A stretch of DNA of 64,000 nt from Anaerolineaceae bacterium. GTDB lineage: Bacteria > Chloroflexota > Anaerolineae > Aggregatilineales > Phototrophicaceae. The stretch is from contig JACKCH010000012.1 in assembly GCA_020634115.1 (NCBI GenBank), positions 496,001 to 560,000 of the forward strand. The letters are read 5' to 3'. The notes under the pieces are model-generated. The model did not search any database. It worked only from the letters and a program-made list of their open reading frames with translations, and had not been told where the DNA came from. The translations under genes and the position numbers were made by a program. Below, piece after piece: positions 17,776 through 25,149 of this stretch; the stretch's first letter is position 1; each line of letters begins with the position of its first letter.

Positions 17776-18833
17776 ACTAAACTACTTTCCGGGGCATAAG
17801 CCCGTTTTTGCGTGCGTTCTGTTTCCATTTCAACCAGCGTTTCTTCCACTGAAGGCGTAAACAGGCGGTGGCGGAAAATTAAGCCAACCATCATCCCGAA
17901 AAACACCCGGAACCACTTATGGAAAAAACCTTCCATCAAAGCAGCAGTCGCAGCTACCGGGATAATCGCCGGATTCGCCGGGCCAACAATCGCCACCAAC
18001 ATCTCTTTGGTCCCGACTTCGGTGATTCCCGCACCGTTCGGAATGCCGGAGAGCGCCCCTATAGCGGCGGCGATACCCACGATAAAGGTCGCCTGGAGGA
18101 AGAGAGGCCAGGTGATTTCCAGGCCAAAGCCGCTCAACATAATCGTAAAACCAAAGGCATCGGACAGGTGTGCCGCCGCTCCTAAGGCACTGGTGGGCAG
18201 CACATGGCGCAGCTTCAGCACCTCAGTGCTGCTCTCGTAAAAAGCCACCAACGGGTGATACAACCGTTTGACGAATGGCATTCGTGCGACAATATCCAGA
18301 AAGAAATAAGCCAGGGGGCGTATTTGCACCGCAGCCAGACCTATCGCCAGCAGCACCCCGGAAAGCGCCAGCAGTACCCCATATCCGCCCAGATCAATCG
18401 CCTGCCCGGCGACCAGCGCCGTGATAAAAGCCACCACGACCACCGCCACCCCGTCCACCACCCGCTCCGCGATCACCACCGGCGCGCTGCGGGCAACCGG
18501 AATTCCCGTCTTGACTTTGAGGATCACCGCTTTCAACACTTCCGCGATTTTGCCGGGACTGACCGCCATTGTATAGCCAGACAGATAGAGTACCGCGCTG
18601 TCAAACAGGCTGATCTTATCGCGCGCGTCAATCACGCCCAGGTAATACTGCCATTCCAGAAAACGAAACACCCAGGCGAGAAACTTGAGCAAAATCACCG
18701 GGATCAGCAGTTCCCAGGGATAGGCCGCCAGTTGAGAAAGCAGATCGTCGGTATTGATGAATAACAGCAGCACGACATAAATCACAAAGGCAATCGCGAT
18801 GCCTGTCAGAATTCGATTCCGGTACTTTCGCAT
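17772..18833 (-). CDS. lysylphosphatidylglycerol synthase TM-region / UPF0104 family membrane protein
   Basis: This 353-residue polytopic protein has about eight helices and the UPF0104 (YbhN/AglD/MprF N-terminal) layout. It includes SGYTMAVSPGKIAEVLKAVILK, the conserved loop of the family, and SGIPNGAGITEVGTKEMLVA. Family members are putative lipid or lipid-linked-sugar flippases. I start at ATG 18833 because CCAGGAG lies 5 nt before it. The open frame extends to 18896 without a ribosome site. It is the first gene of a two-gene minus-strand unit with the PHP gene. Confidence 0.85.
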   Translation of the reverse strand: MRKYRNRILTGIAIAFVIYVVLLLFINTDDLLSQLAAYPWELLIPVILLKFLAWVFRFLEWQYYLGVIDARDKISLFDSAVLYLSGYTMAVSPGKIAEVLKAVILKVKTGIPVARSAPVVIAERVVDGVAVVVVAFITALVAGQAIDLGGYGVLLALSGVLLAIGLAAVQIRPLAYFFLDIVARMPFVKRLYHPLVAFYESSTEVLKLRHVLPTSALGAAAHLSDAFGFTIMLSGFGLEITWPLFLQATFIVGIAAAIGALSGIPNGAGITEVGTKEMLVAIVGPANPAIIPVAATAALMEGFFHKWFRVFFGMMVGLIFRHRLFTPSVEETLVEMETERTQKRAYAPESSLV

Positions 18834-19228
18834 GAATACTCCTGGAAACCCTGCATCCATTACAGAACCAGCGTAGAAAACCCAACCTAATATCATCCTA
18901 AACGGATGTCCTTACCGTTCCGTCGCGCCTCAGTTTACCAGAAAAGCCTGATAGGCTCAGTGTTGGATTTCGGGCAAAATCCCTGCTGAGATTCAGCTTG
19001 AATCGCTAAATGACCGGTGGGCAGCGTAAGAATCGTCAGGGAAGCGCCCGTCAAGCGTGGGTGACGCTCCGCACGAAATGTGGCACACTGAAGGAAATCT
19101 AGGCAGGATTCCTGCTTTATAGTAGGATAACATCCTAATTTCTCATCATGATCTCACAACGAACCACCCCGCCTATGGTATAAATAGGCGCTTTAGTGTA
19201 CTGGAATGGAAGAGGGAGTATCGAGGGT
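18834..19228. other. 395-nt divergent intergenic region
   Basis: No gene is supported between the UPF0104 gene (minus) and the C39-like gene (plus). The region holds short inverted repeats: TAGGAT/ATCCTA at 19123-19137, GCAGG/CCTGC near 19104-19114 and the 7-bp palindrome at 19170-19190. It must carry promoters for both flanking genes, but only the -10-like TATAAAT at 19179-19185 is clear. Confidence 0.5.
19170..19190 (+). promoter_or_regulatory. palindrome overlapping a -10-like box
   Basis: CGCCTAT (19170-19176) and ATAGGCG (19184-19190) are perfect inverted arms around GGTATAA. They overlap TATAAAT at 19179-19185, so a dimeric repressor bound here would block the -10 box. The site is 39 nt before the start at 19229. 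No good -35 hexamer is visible. Confidence 0.4.
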
Positions 19229-20644
19229 ATGCAGGAAAATCAGGATTCACACGAACATTACGATGAAGGTGTTACACCACCACCGCGCCTTCTGCTCTGG
19301 TTGGTGGTAGGTATCTTCATTATCGGGATCGTGAGCGCTGTCGCCGGAGTCGTTATTTTCCGCAGTGTGTTGACACCCGGCCAGCAGGAACGGGTACTAG
19401 GCGTTGTGCCGTTCATGGAGCTGTTCATGCCGCCGCGCCCAGAAGTGGGCGACACCTTGCCCACGCCGAATCCTGACGAGAGCAGTGATATCTCCCCGGC
19501 AGATTTACTCTCTGGGCCAGCGCTGAACATCGAAAAGACCGCTGAAGCAACTATTGAGCCGGAAAGCACCCTGCCCCCAACTTCAACACTCGCGCCAACG
19601 GTTGTCGTGGCAACCTCCACTGCAACGCCCATTCCAACCGAGGCCAGCATCGCCCCCACCGCTGAGACTGTTATCACGACGGCGGAACGGGTTTACCCGG
19701 TTGCAGCGCGGTTATACGGGTTTCGCCACATCAAACAGACCTGGAACAACTGCGGCCCGGCCAATATCACCATGGGGTTGAGTTACTTTGGCTGGCAGGA
19801 AGACCAGGATGTGGCGGCGGCATTCCTGAAACCAGACCGGGAGGATAAAAATGTCAATCCCTGGGAGATGGTCGCTTTCGTCAATGAAGAAACCGGTGTG
19901 CGGGCGCTTTCCCGAATCGGCGGCACGACTGACTTGATTAAAGCGTTCCTCGCGAATAATTTCCCGGTGATTATCGAAACCGGGTATATGCCAGAGGGCT
20001 ATGACTGGCTGGGACACTACCAGACCCTTGTTGGCTATGATGATTCACTCCAGGTGTTTTACCTATACGACAGTTTCCTGGGAACAGGCGAAAACGGCGA
20101 GGGTATCTCAGAATCCTACGCAACGATGGACGCCAACTGGCAGGATTTCAACCGGACGTTTATTGTCCTGTACCAGCAGTCGGATGAGAGTGTCGTACGG
20201 GACATTCTGGGCGACTGGGCAGACCCGCAGGGTGCTGCCGAACATGCGCTGGAAACCGCCCGCGCCGAAGCGCAACAGAACCCGGCAGACGGATTCGCCT
20301 GGTATAACATCGGCTCGTCATACGTGAGACTGGGGCAGTACACCGAAGCCGCCGCCGCCTATGACCAGGCGCGGCGCGTGGGCGTCCCCTGGCGGATGAC
20401 ACTGTACCAGTTCGGCCCATTCGAAGCGTACTACGAAACCGGGCGCTATGATGATGTCATGGCGCTGGTCAACGCCAACCTCAACAACGGCGGAGATTAT
20501 GTGGAAGAAACCTACTACTGGAAAGGCCGAGTCCTGGCCGCGCAGGGGCAACCCCAGCAGGCCGCCAGCGCCTTCCGGCAGGCGCTCCAGCACCACCCCG
20601 GTTACAGCGATGCTCAGACCGCGCTGGATGCGCTGAATCTCTAA
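19229..20644 (+). CDS. membrane-anchored C39-like cysteine peptidase fold with TPR repeats
   Basis: This 471-residue protein has a short cytoplasmic start, one membrane segment at about 23-46, a Thr/Pro-rich linker to about 155, then a papain-like C39-type domain. The catalytic set is visible: Cys175 in WNNCGPANITMGLSYFGW, His263 in LGHYQTLVGY and Asp281 in YLYDSF. After about residue 340 come TPR repeats (AWYNIGSSYVRLGQYTEAAA and similar). Double-Gly peptide processing is the classic C39 role, but this form lacks an ABC transporter and faces outside, so its substrate is unknown. The start at ATG 19229 is preferred over GTG 19196. Confidence 0.85.
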   Translation: MQENQDSHEHYDEGVTPPPRLLLWLVVGIFIIGIVSAVAGVVIFRSVLTPGQQERVLGVVPFMELFMPPRPEVGDTLPTPNPDESSDISPADLLSGPALNIEKTAEATIEPESTLPPTSTLAPTVVVATSTATPIPTEASIAPTAETVITTAERVYPVAARLYGFRHIKQTWNNCGPANITMGLSYFGWQEDQDVAAAFLKPDREDKNVNPWEMVAFVNEETGVRALSRIGGTTDLIKAFLANNFPVIIETGYMPEGYDWLGHYQTLVGYDDSLQVFYLYDSFLGTGENGEGISESYATMDANWQDFNRTFIVLYQQSDESVVRDILGDWADPQGAAEHALETARAEAQQNPADGFAWYNIGSSYVRLGQYTEAAAAYDQARRVGVPWRMTLYQFGPFEAYYETGRYDDVMALVNANLNNGGDYVEETYYWKGRVLAAQGQPQQAASAFRQALQHHPGYSDAQTALDALNL

Positions 20645-20694
20645 GCCGGTTTTCGCATGTTTTCAACCAGGGCGCACGGCGGTGCGCCCTTACG
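20643..20694. repeat. dispersed hairpin repeat, copy 1
   Basis: This 52-bp stretch begins in the stop codon of the C39-like gene with AAGCCGGTTTTCG and ends GTGCGCCCTTACG. It is about 79 percent identical by eye to 38121-38172, which also starts right at a plus-strand stop codon. The core GGGCGCAC-GTGCGCCC forms a strong hairpin and may double as a transcription terminator. Confidence 0.6.
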
Positions 20695-20742
20695 GCTTTA
20701 TCTATTTCGGTGGATTACCTTCAATAACCCACTTCAGGATGC

Positions 20743-22401
20743 ATGATGACCGAACAAACACCCCGCACCCGCCAACTCGCCCGTTCGACTCTCACTGTTA
20801 TGCTGGCCTTTGGCGTCGCTAAAGCCATCAGCCTCGCGCAGACCTTCATCATCGCCAAACAGGTTGGTGTCGGTTCGGAGTGGGACACCTTTGTTACCGC
20901 CAATCGCGTGCCGGAGTTGATCTTTACGCTGATTTCCGGTGGGGCGCTGGCTCATGCCTTCATTCCAGTGTTCACGGGTTTCCTGGCACAAGGCGATAAG
21001 GAAAAAGCCTGGCGAGTCGCTACCCACGTCATCAACACAATTTTTACTGCTACACTCATCACGAGCGCAGTAGTTTTCTTATTCGCCAATCCCATCGCCG
21101 CCAGCGTCGCTCCCGGATTCGCCCCCGCAGAAATCGAGCAGACGGCACAAATCATGCGGAATCTGCTGGTCGGCACGCTGATCTTTTCGGTCAGTGGGAT
21201 TTCGATGGGTATCCTCAACAGTCACAACCACTTCTTGCTGCCCGCCCTCGCGCCAATCATGTTCGACGTAGGCATCCTGATCGGTGTGATTTTCCTGCTC
21301 AAACCGTTAGGTGTGCAGGGTATTGCGATAGGGGCAGTGCTAGGGGCGGCGATGCACTTCACTATACAGATACCAGGGTTGATTCACTTTAAGGCGCGGT
21401 GGTGGCCGGAACTCGGCCTGCGCGACCCGGTGATGTGGTATGTCATCCGCCTGATGCTGCCGCGTGTAGCCGGGCTGGGTGTGGTCAGCCTGAACTTCCT
21501 GGTGATGAACAATATCGCCTCCCGTCTGGGCGAAGGCTCAGTTAGCGCCCTGGATTGGGGTTGGCGGTTGATGCAGATTCCCGAAACCCTGATCGGCACG
21601 GCAATGGGAACAGTGATTTTTCCCACGCTGGCTACCCTGAGTGAACTGGGTGATGAGAGAGGAAAACGGGGCGCGATGTCCGGCGCGCTGCGGTTTATCC
21701 TGATCGCTACTATTCCATCAGCAGTGGGATTGATTGTTGTCGGCCAACCGCTTATCAGCCTGCTGGAACGAGGGGCATTCGATGCAGCAGCGGCGACGCT
21801 GGTTTACAGCACCCTGCGATTCTTCGCGCTGGGGTTGGTGGTGCATTCGGCGTTGGAAATCGTCGCCCGCAGCTTTTATGCTGATAAAGACACGCTGACT
21901 CCCCTGTTCGCCGCGTTGGGTGGCGCTGCCATCAACCTGATCCTCTCGCTCACGCTCAGCGGCGTGGCACAGGTGGAAACGATGCGCATCGCCAACACCA
22001 CCGCCAGTATGTTTCCCCTATTGAATCTACCCACCTATACCGGGAATGTTGGCGGGCTGGCGCTGGCGAACTCTTGCGGGGTGGCGTTCGAGGTGCTGGT
22101 ACTGTTGTGGGTGCTGCGGCGGCGCTGGCACGGGATGGAAGAGTCCACCATCGGCAAAACCGTGCTGAAAACCACAGCGGCGAGTCTGGTGATGGCGCTG
22201 GCGATTGTTATCATAGACATGGTATGGCATACTCTGGGGCTGGCAGACCAGGGATTCGCGTATACGGTTCTGCGGCTGGGGGTTGAAGTCGGCGGTGGGG
22301 TGCTGGTGTTTGCGGGTGTGGCATACCTCATGAAAATGGAAGAACTGCAAACCCTGCTCACCCTGATTTTACGGCGGCAGCGCACGGAAGGCATAGCATG
22401 A
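20743..22401 (+). CDS. murJ: lipid II flippase MurJ
   Basis: This 552-residue MOP-superfamily membrane protein has about fourteen helices. Near the start it has KAISLAQTFIIAKQVGVGSEWDTF followed by ISGGALAHAFIPVF, the typical MurJ N-terminal region. It later has GILNSHNHFLLPALAP and SFYADKDTLTP, both conserved in the family. MurJ moves lipid II across the cytoplasmic membrane for peptidoglycan synthesis. Two adjacent ATGs (20743, 20746) follow AGGATGC. It overlaps the next gene as ATGA. Sequence between 20645 and 20742 holds only the dispersed repeat. Confidence 0.92.
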   Translation: MMTEQTPRTRQLARSTLTVMLAFGVAKAISLAQTFIIAKQVGVGSEWDTFVTANRVPELIFTLISGGALAHAFIPVFTGFLAQGDKEKAWRVATHVINTIFTATLITSAVVFLFANPIAASVAPGFAPAEIEQTAQIMRNLLVGTLIFSVSGISMGILNSHNHFLLPALAPIMFDVGILIGVIFLLKPLGVQGIAIGAVLGAAMHFTIQIPGLIHFKARWWPELGLRDPVMWYVIRLMLPRVAGLGVVSLNFLVMNNIASRLGEGSVSALDWGWRLMQIPETLIGTAMGTVIFPTLATLSELGDERGKRGAMSGALRFILIATIPSAVGLIVVGQPLISLLERGAFDAAAATLVYSTLRFFALGLVVHSALEIVARSFYADKDTLTPLFAALGGAAINLILSLTLSGVAQVETMRIANTTASMFPLLNLPTYTGNVGGLALANSCGVAFEVLVLLWVLRRRWHGMEESTIGKTVLKTTAASLVMALAIVIIDMVWHTLGLADQGFAYTVLRLGVEVGGGVLVFAGVAYLMKMEELQTLLTLILRRQRTEGIA

Positions 22402-23060
22402 GTATCGAAATCAAAATGCTTACCCTCGGCTCGGTAGCAACCCACTGCTACATCGTGGCCGACACCGAAACTAATGAGGCGCTGGTGATTGACCCGGTGG
22501 ACAGCGCCCCCCTCATCCACAAAACCGCGCAGGATGCCGGGTGGACGATCAAACTGATTCTGGCGACTCATGCCCACTTCGACCATGTACTCGCCAGCAA
22601 GGAACTCAAGGAGCGTACCGGCGCACCGTTCTGGTTACACGGCGATGGGATTCCCTTGCTGGACAGCCTACCGCAGCAAGGACTGATGTTCTTTGGCCGC
22701 GAATTCCCGGAGGCCGCCACGCCGGATCGCCTGCTCACGACTGACCCGGAAACAATTGAACTGGGCGCGATTAAGCTAGAGACGCTGTACACGCCCGGCC
22801 ATGCCCCCGGTCACATCAGTTTTTATATGCCCGCCGGGGAACTGGTGTTCAGCGGAGACTGCCTGTTTTCCGGGAGTATCGGGCGTACCGACCTACCCGG
22901 CGGAAATTATGACTTGCTGATGCGCTCAATTTTTGAAAAACTGCTCCCATTGGGGGATAATGTGCGGGTGCTGCCCGGCCACATGGATGTAACCACTATC
23001 GGACGGGAACGGGCAACCAACGAATTCATTTTGTCCTACACCTATACAGCCGAGTCATAA
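22398..23060 (+). CDS. MBL-fold metallo-hydrolase (glyoxalase II-like)
   Basis: The 220-residue product has the beta-lactamase-fold ligands THAHFDHVL (HxHxDH), the GHAPGHIS His, GDCLFSGSIGRTDLPGG and LPGHMD. GRTDLPGG is usual in the YcbL/glyoxalase II-like group that hydrolyses thioesters such as S-lactoylglutathione analogues. In organisms without glutathione the natural substrate is unclear. It is coupled by ATGA to murJ and is followed after 1 nt by the thioredoxin-like gene with an in-frame TGA, suggesting co-transcription and perhaps a thiol-related job. Confidence 0.88.
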   Translation: MSIEIKMLTLGSVATHCYIVADTETNEALVIDPVDSAPLIHKTAQDAGWTIKLILATHAHFDHVLASKELKERTGAPFWLHGDGIPLLDSLPQQGLMFFGREFPEAATPDRLLTTDPETIELGAIKLETLYTPGHAPGHISFYMPAGELVFSGDCLFSGSIGRTDLPGGNYDLLMRSIFEKLLPLGDNVRVLPGHMDVTTIGRERATNEFILSYTYTAES

Positions 23061-23061
23061 C

Positions 23062-23544
23062 ATGGTCAGTGTCTTTAACCAATACTCGTTCGTTTTAATC
23101 AGCGCCGTCGTGCTGCTGGTGGTGTTCGGCCTGCTGCGGGCCAAGCGGGTTTCCTGGCGCATCACGTTAGGGGCGCTGCTGCCCCTGGCGGCGGTACTGG
23201 CGCTCGGCTTTTTCGTCCTGCGCCCCGGCACCAGCGACGTGAACAGTTACACCGAAGCCGTCGCAACCATCGCCAATGGCCGCCCGACGTTCCTCGAATT
23301 TTTCAGTAACTACTGAGCGGGCTGCCTGGCAGCGCGTCCCGCCGTTGACGGGATCGTAGAGGACATTCAGGGTGAATTTAACATCCTGCGGGTAGACATC
23401 CACAGCGATTTTGGTCGTATTTTGCGCGAAAATCTCGATTTTTCATTCACACCGGAGTTTGTTTTGTTTAATGCAGGCGGTGAGGAAGTGTGGCGCGGGC
23501 ATACACCGCCTTCACCCGATGACTTAGCCCTGGCAGAGAGTTAA
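23062..23544 (+). CDS. probable selenocysteine-containing thioredoxin-like membrane protein (TGA at 23314-23316 read as Sec)
   Basis: Read with TGA 23314-23316 as selenocysteine, this gives 160 residues. Two membrane segments (about 9-25 and 34-53) precede a thioredoxin fold. The fold reads PTFLEFFSNY, Sec85-Ala86-Gly87-Cys88, LAARPAVDGIVEDI, LRVDIHSDF, FSFTPEFVLF (cis-Pro131), EEVWRG, then a TAA stop. Sec85 sits exactly where thioredoxins have the attacking Cys of CxxC. The frame after TGA has no other lesion over 75 codons. If TGA is a stop, only an 84-residue fragment without an active site results. A nonsense mutation of TGC/TGT or a sequencing error is the alternative. No selA, selB, selC or selD gene is in the window, so decoding capacity is unproven. 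Confidence 0.75.
23317..23353 (+). promoter_or_regulatory. candidate SECIS region after the in-frame TGA
   Basis: Two overlapping hairpins can form just after the TGA. One pairs GCGGG (23317-23321) with CCCGC (23338-23342), with inner CTGC/GCAG (23322-23325, 23329-23332), loop CTG and a 5-nt bulge. The other pairs TCCCG (23337-23341) with CGGGA (23349-23353) around a 7-nt loop, 26-32 nt after the TGA, within the usual distance of bacterial SECIS loops. Neither loop clearly has a G in its first two positions, so the assignment is tentative. Confidence 0.4.
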
Positions 23545-23555
23545 TTTCCCACAAT

Positions 23556-24467
23556 ATGCACATTCTCATGATTTTTCTGGACGGCATCGGGTTAGGTGAA
23601 GATAACCCGGCGGTGAACCCCTTCGCCAGCGCCACGATGCCCACGCTCACCGCACTCACCAACGGACGACGCTGGTTAAAGGCTATCGGTGAACAGCACA
23701 GCTCGCGTGCCGTCTTTATCCCCACCGACCCACGCCTGGGTGTGCCGGGACGCCCGCAAAGCGCCACCGGGCAGGCGGCGATCCTGACGGGGTTGAATGT
23801 CCCGCAGTTGATCGGGGAACACTACGGCCCTAAGCCGAATCCGCCGATTCGGGAACTGCTGGCAAAAGACAATTTCTTCAAACAGGTGGTTGGGCAGGGC
23901 AAAACCGCCGCTCTGCTGGAGGGCTACCCACCCCGCTGGCATGACGGGGTGAACAGTGGTAAACGACTGCGTGCCAGCTACCAGGAAGCCGCGCACCAGG
24001 CCGGGCTGCCGATCTTCGATGAGACGGCGGTCTACCAGGAAGCCGCGCTCACCGGGGACTGGACAGGCCAGGGATGGCGCGACCAGCTTGGCTATACGGA
24101 CACGCCCCTCTATACCCCCCAGGAAGCCGGGCGAAAAATGGTCGAACTTTCACGACGGTATGCGTTCGCGTTCTTCCCACACTGGTTTACTGATGTGGTC
24201 GGGCATCGCGGGCCGCTGGAAGACGGCGTGGGGTTGCTGGAACTGTTTGACGGCGTGATGGCCGGGGCGTTAGAAGCATGGGATGACGACGAGGGACTCA
24301 TCATCATCACCAGCGATCATGGCAATATGGAAGATGTCAGTATCCGCACCCACACCGAAAATGATGTCCCCACGCTGATTATCGGCAGCGCCAAAACCAC
24401 CTTTACCGAGGGTCTGCGCGACCTGACGGGCCTCGTTCCCCGTATGGCGGAACTCCTGCTCGATTGA
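23556..24467 (+). CDS. phosphoglycerate-mutase-like / alkaline phosphatase superfamily metalloenzyme
   Basis: The 303-residue product has the metal-binding landmarks of the alkaline phosphatase superfamily: FLDGIGLGEDNPA at the start, a nucleophile segment SATGQAAILTG, a late GHRGP and TSDHGNMED. SDHGNMED is the signature of cofactor-independent phosphoglycerate mutases, but the protein is far shorter than GpmI (about 510) and lacks the inserted transferase domain. It may be a related phosphatase or phosphopentomutase-like enzyme; the substrate cannot be fixed. It starts 11 nt after the selenoprotein candidate's TAA. Confidence 0.8.
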   Translation: MHILMIFLDGIGLGEDNPAVNPFASATMPTLTALTNGRRWLKAIGEQHSSRAVFIPTDPRLGVPGRPQSATGQAAILTGLNVPQLIGEHYGPKPNPPIRELLAKDNFFKQVVGQGKTAALLEGYPPRWHDGVNSGKRLRASYQEAAHQAGLPIFDETAVYQEAALTGDWTGQGWRDQLGYTDTPLYTPQEAGRKMVELSRRYAFAFFPHWFTDVVGHRGPLEDGVGLLELFDGVMAGALEAWDDDEGLIIITSDHGNMEDVSIRTHTENDVPTLIIGSAKTTFTEGLRDLTGLVPRMAELLLD

Positions 24468-24474
24468 TGTCCAC

Positions 24475-24525
24475 TGTCCGATTGGACAATATAGATACGC
24501 TCTACGCTCGTTTACCCTATATAAT
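24475..24525 (+). promoter_or_regulatory. candidate promoter/operator of the flavin reductase gene
   Basis: TATAAT at 24520-24525 is a perfect -10 hexamer 51 nt before ATG 24577, without a clear -35 box. Upstream, TGTCC (24475-24479) and GGACA (24484-24488) form an inverted repeat around GATT that could bind a regulator. The operator role is inference. Confidence 0.4.
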
Positions 24526-24576
24526 ACGGTATAAATATCGTTCATCAAACCACACATGGAGACGAGGGACAATTTC

Positions 24577-25074
24577 ATGAGTATTGACGCGGAAGCCATG
24601 CGCCATATTATGCGTCTGTGGGCCACAGGCGTGACGGTTGTCACCACTGCGAGCGGCGAACGGCGACATGGCCTCACGGTGAGTTCGTTTACGTCCGTCT
24701 CGGTTGAACCGGCGCTGATTCTGGTCTGCCTGCATAAAGGGGTAGAGGCACTGGACATTATTGACGAGAGCGGCGCGTTCGCGGTATCGCTGCTGAGTGA
24801 AGATCAGGCCCGGTTATCCAACCAGTTTGCCGGGGTGGGCGACCTACCGGAAGGCGCAGATCGCTTTCACGGCGTGGCTATCACCACTGCCGAAACTGGC
24901 GTGCCAATCCTGGCGGATGCCATCGCCTGGATGGACTGCACAGTCCATGCCGTCCATGATGGCGGCACCAATATGATTGTGGTGGGCGAGGTGGTCGCCG
25001 CTGACCGCAAGGCGGACGCCGAAGCGCTCCCGCTGATCTACTTCAACCGGGGCTACCGGGCACTAAAACTCTGA
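24577..25074 (+). CDS. flavin reductase domain protein (FMN-binding split barrel)
   Basis: This 165-residue protein matches the flavin-reductase-like domain: LWATGVTVVTTASGERRHGLTVSSFTSVSVEPALILVC at about 11-50 and AWMDCTVHAVHDGG later. Members use NAD(P)H to reduce FMN or FAD, often for a separate monooxygenase. No monooxygenase is nearby, so it may serve general flavin reduction or be a heme-binding relative. ATG 24577 follows GAGGG at 24564-24568 by 8 nt and is preferred to ATG 24556. It appears to be monocistronic. Confidence 0.88.
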   Translation: MSIDAEAMRHIMRLWATGVTVVTTASGERRHGLTVSSFTSVSVEPALILVCLHKGVEALDIIDESGAFAVSLLSEDQARLSNQFAGVGDLPEGADRFHGVAITTAETGVPILADAIAWMDCTVHAVHDGGTNMIVVGEVVAADRKADAEALPLIYFNRGYRALKL

Positions 25075-25088
25075 TCGCGTATCCCGCC

Positions 25089-25117
25089 TTGACGGGGCGC
25101 ACACCCTCATCTACAAT
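25089..25117 (+). promoter_or_regulatory. sigma70-type promoter for ffh
   Basis: TTGACG (25089-25094), a 17-nt spacer and TACAAT (25112-25117) match the sigma70 consensus closely. The start point would be near 25124, leaving a short leader with the GTGAGGAAC ribosome site before ATG 25150. It probably drives ffh and the following ribosomal genes. Confidence 0.65.
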
Positions 25118-25149
25118 TTTCGTCTCAATACACGTGAGGAACGACCTGC

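Noticed and set aside
18897..19195. Possible small RNA in the 395-nt divergent gap
   Set aside because: Only short isolated inverted repeats are seen, with no terminator plus promoter pair that would define an RNA gene.
23062..23316. An 84-residue membrane protein ending at the TGA
   Set aside because: The product would stop inside the thioredoxin active-site motif, while the same frame continues with clear thioredoxin sequence to TAA 23544.
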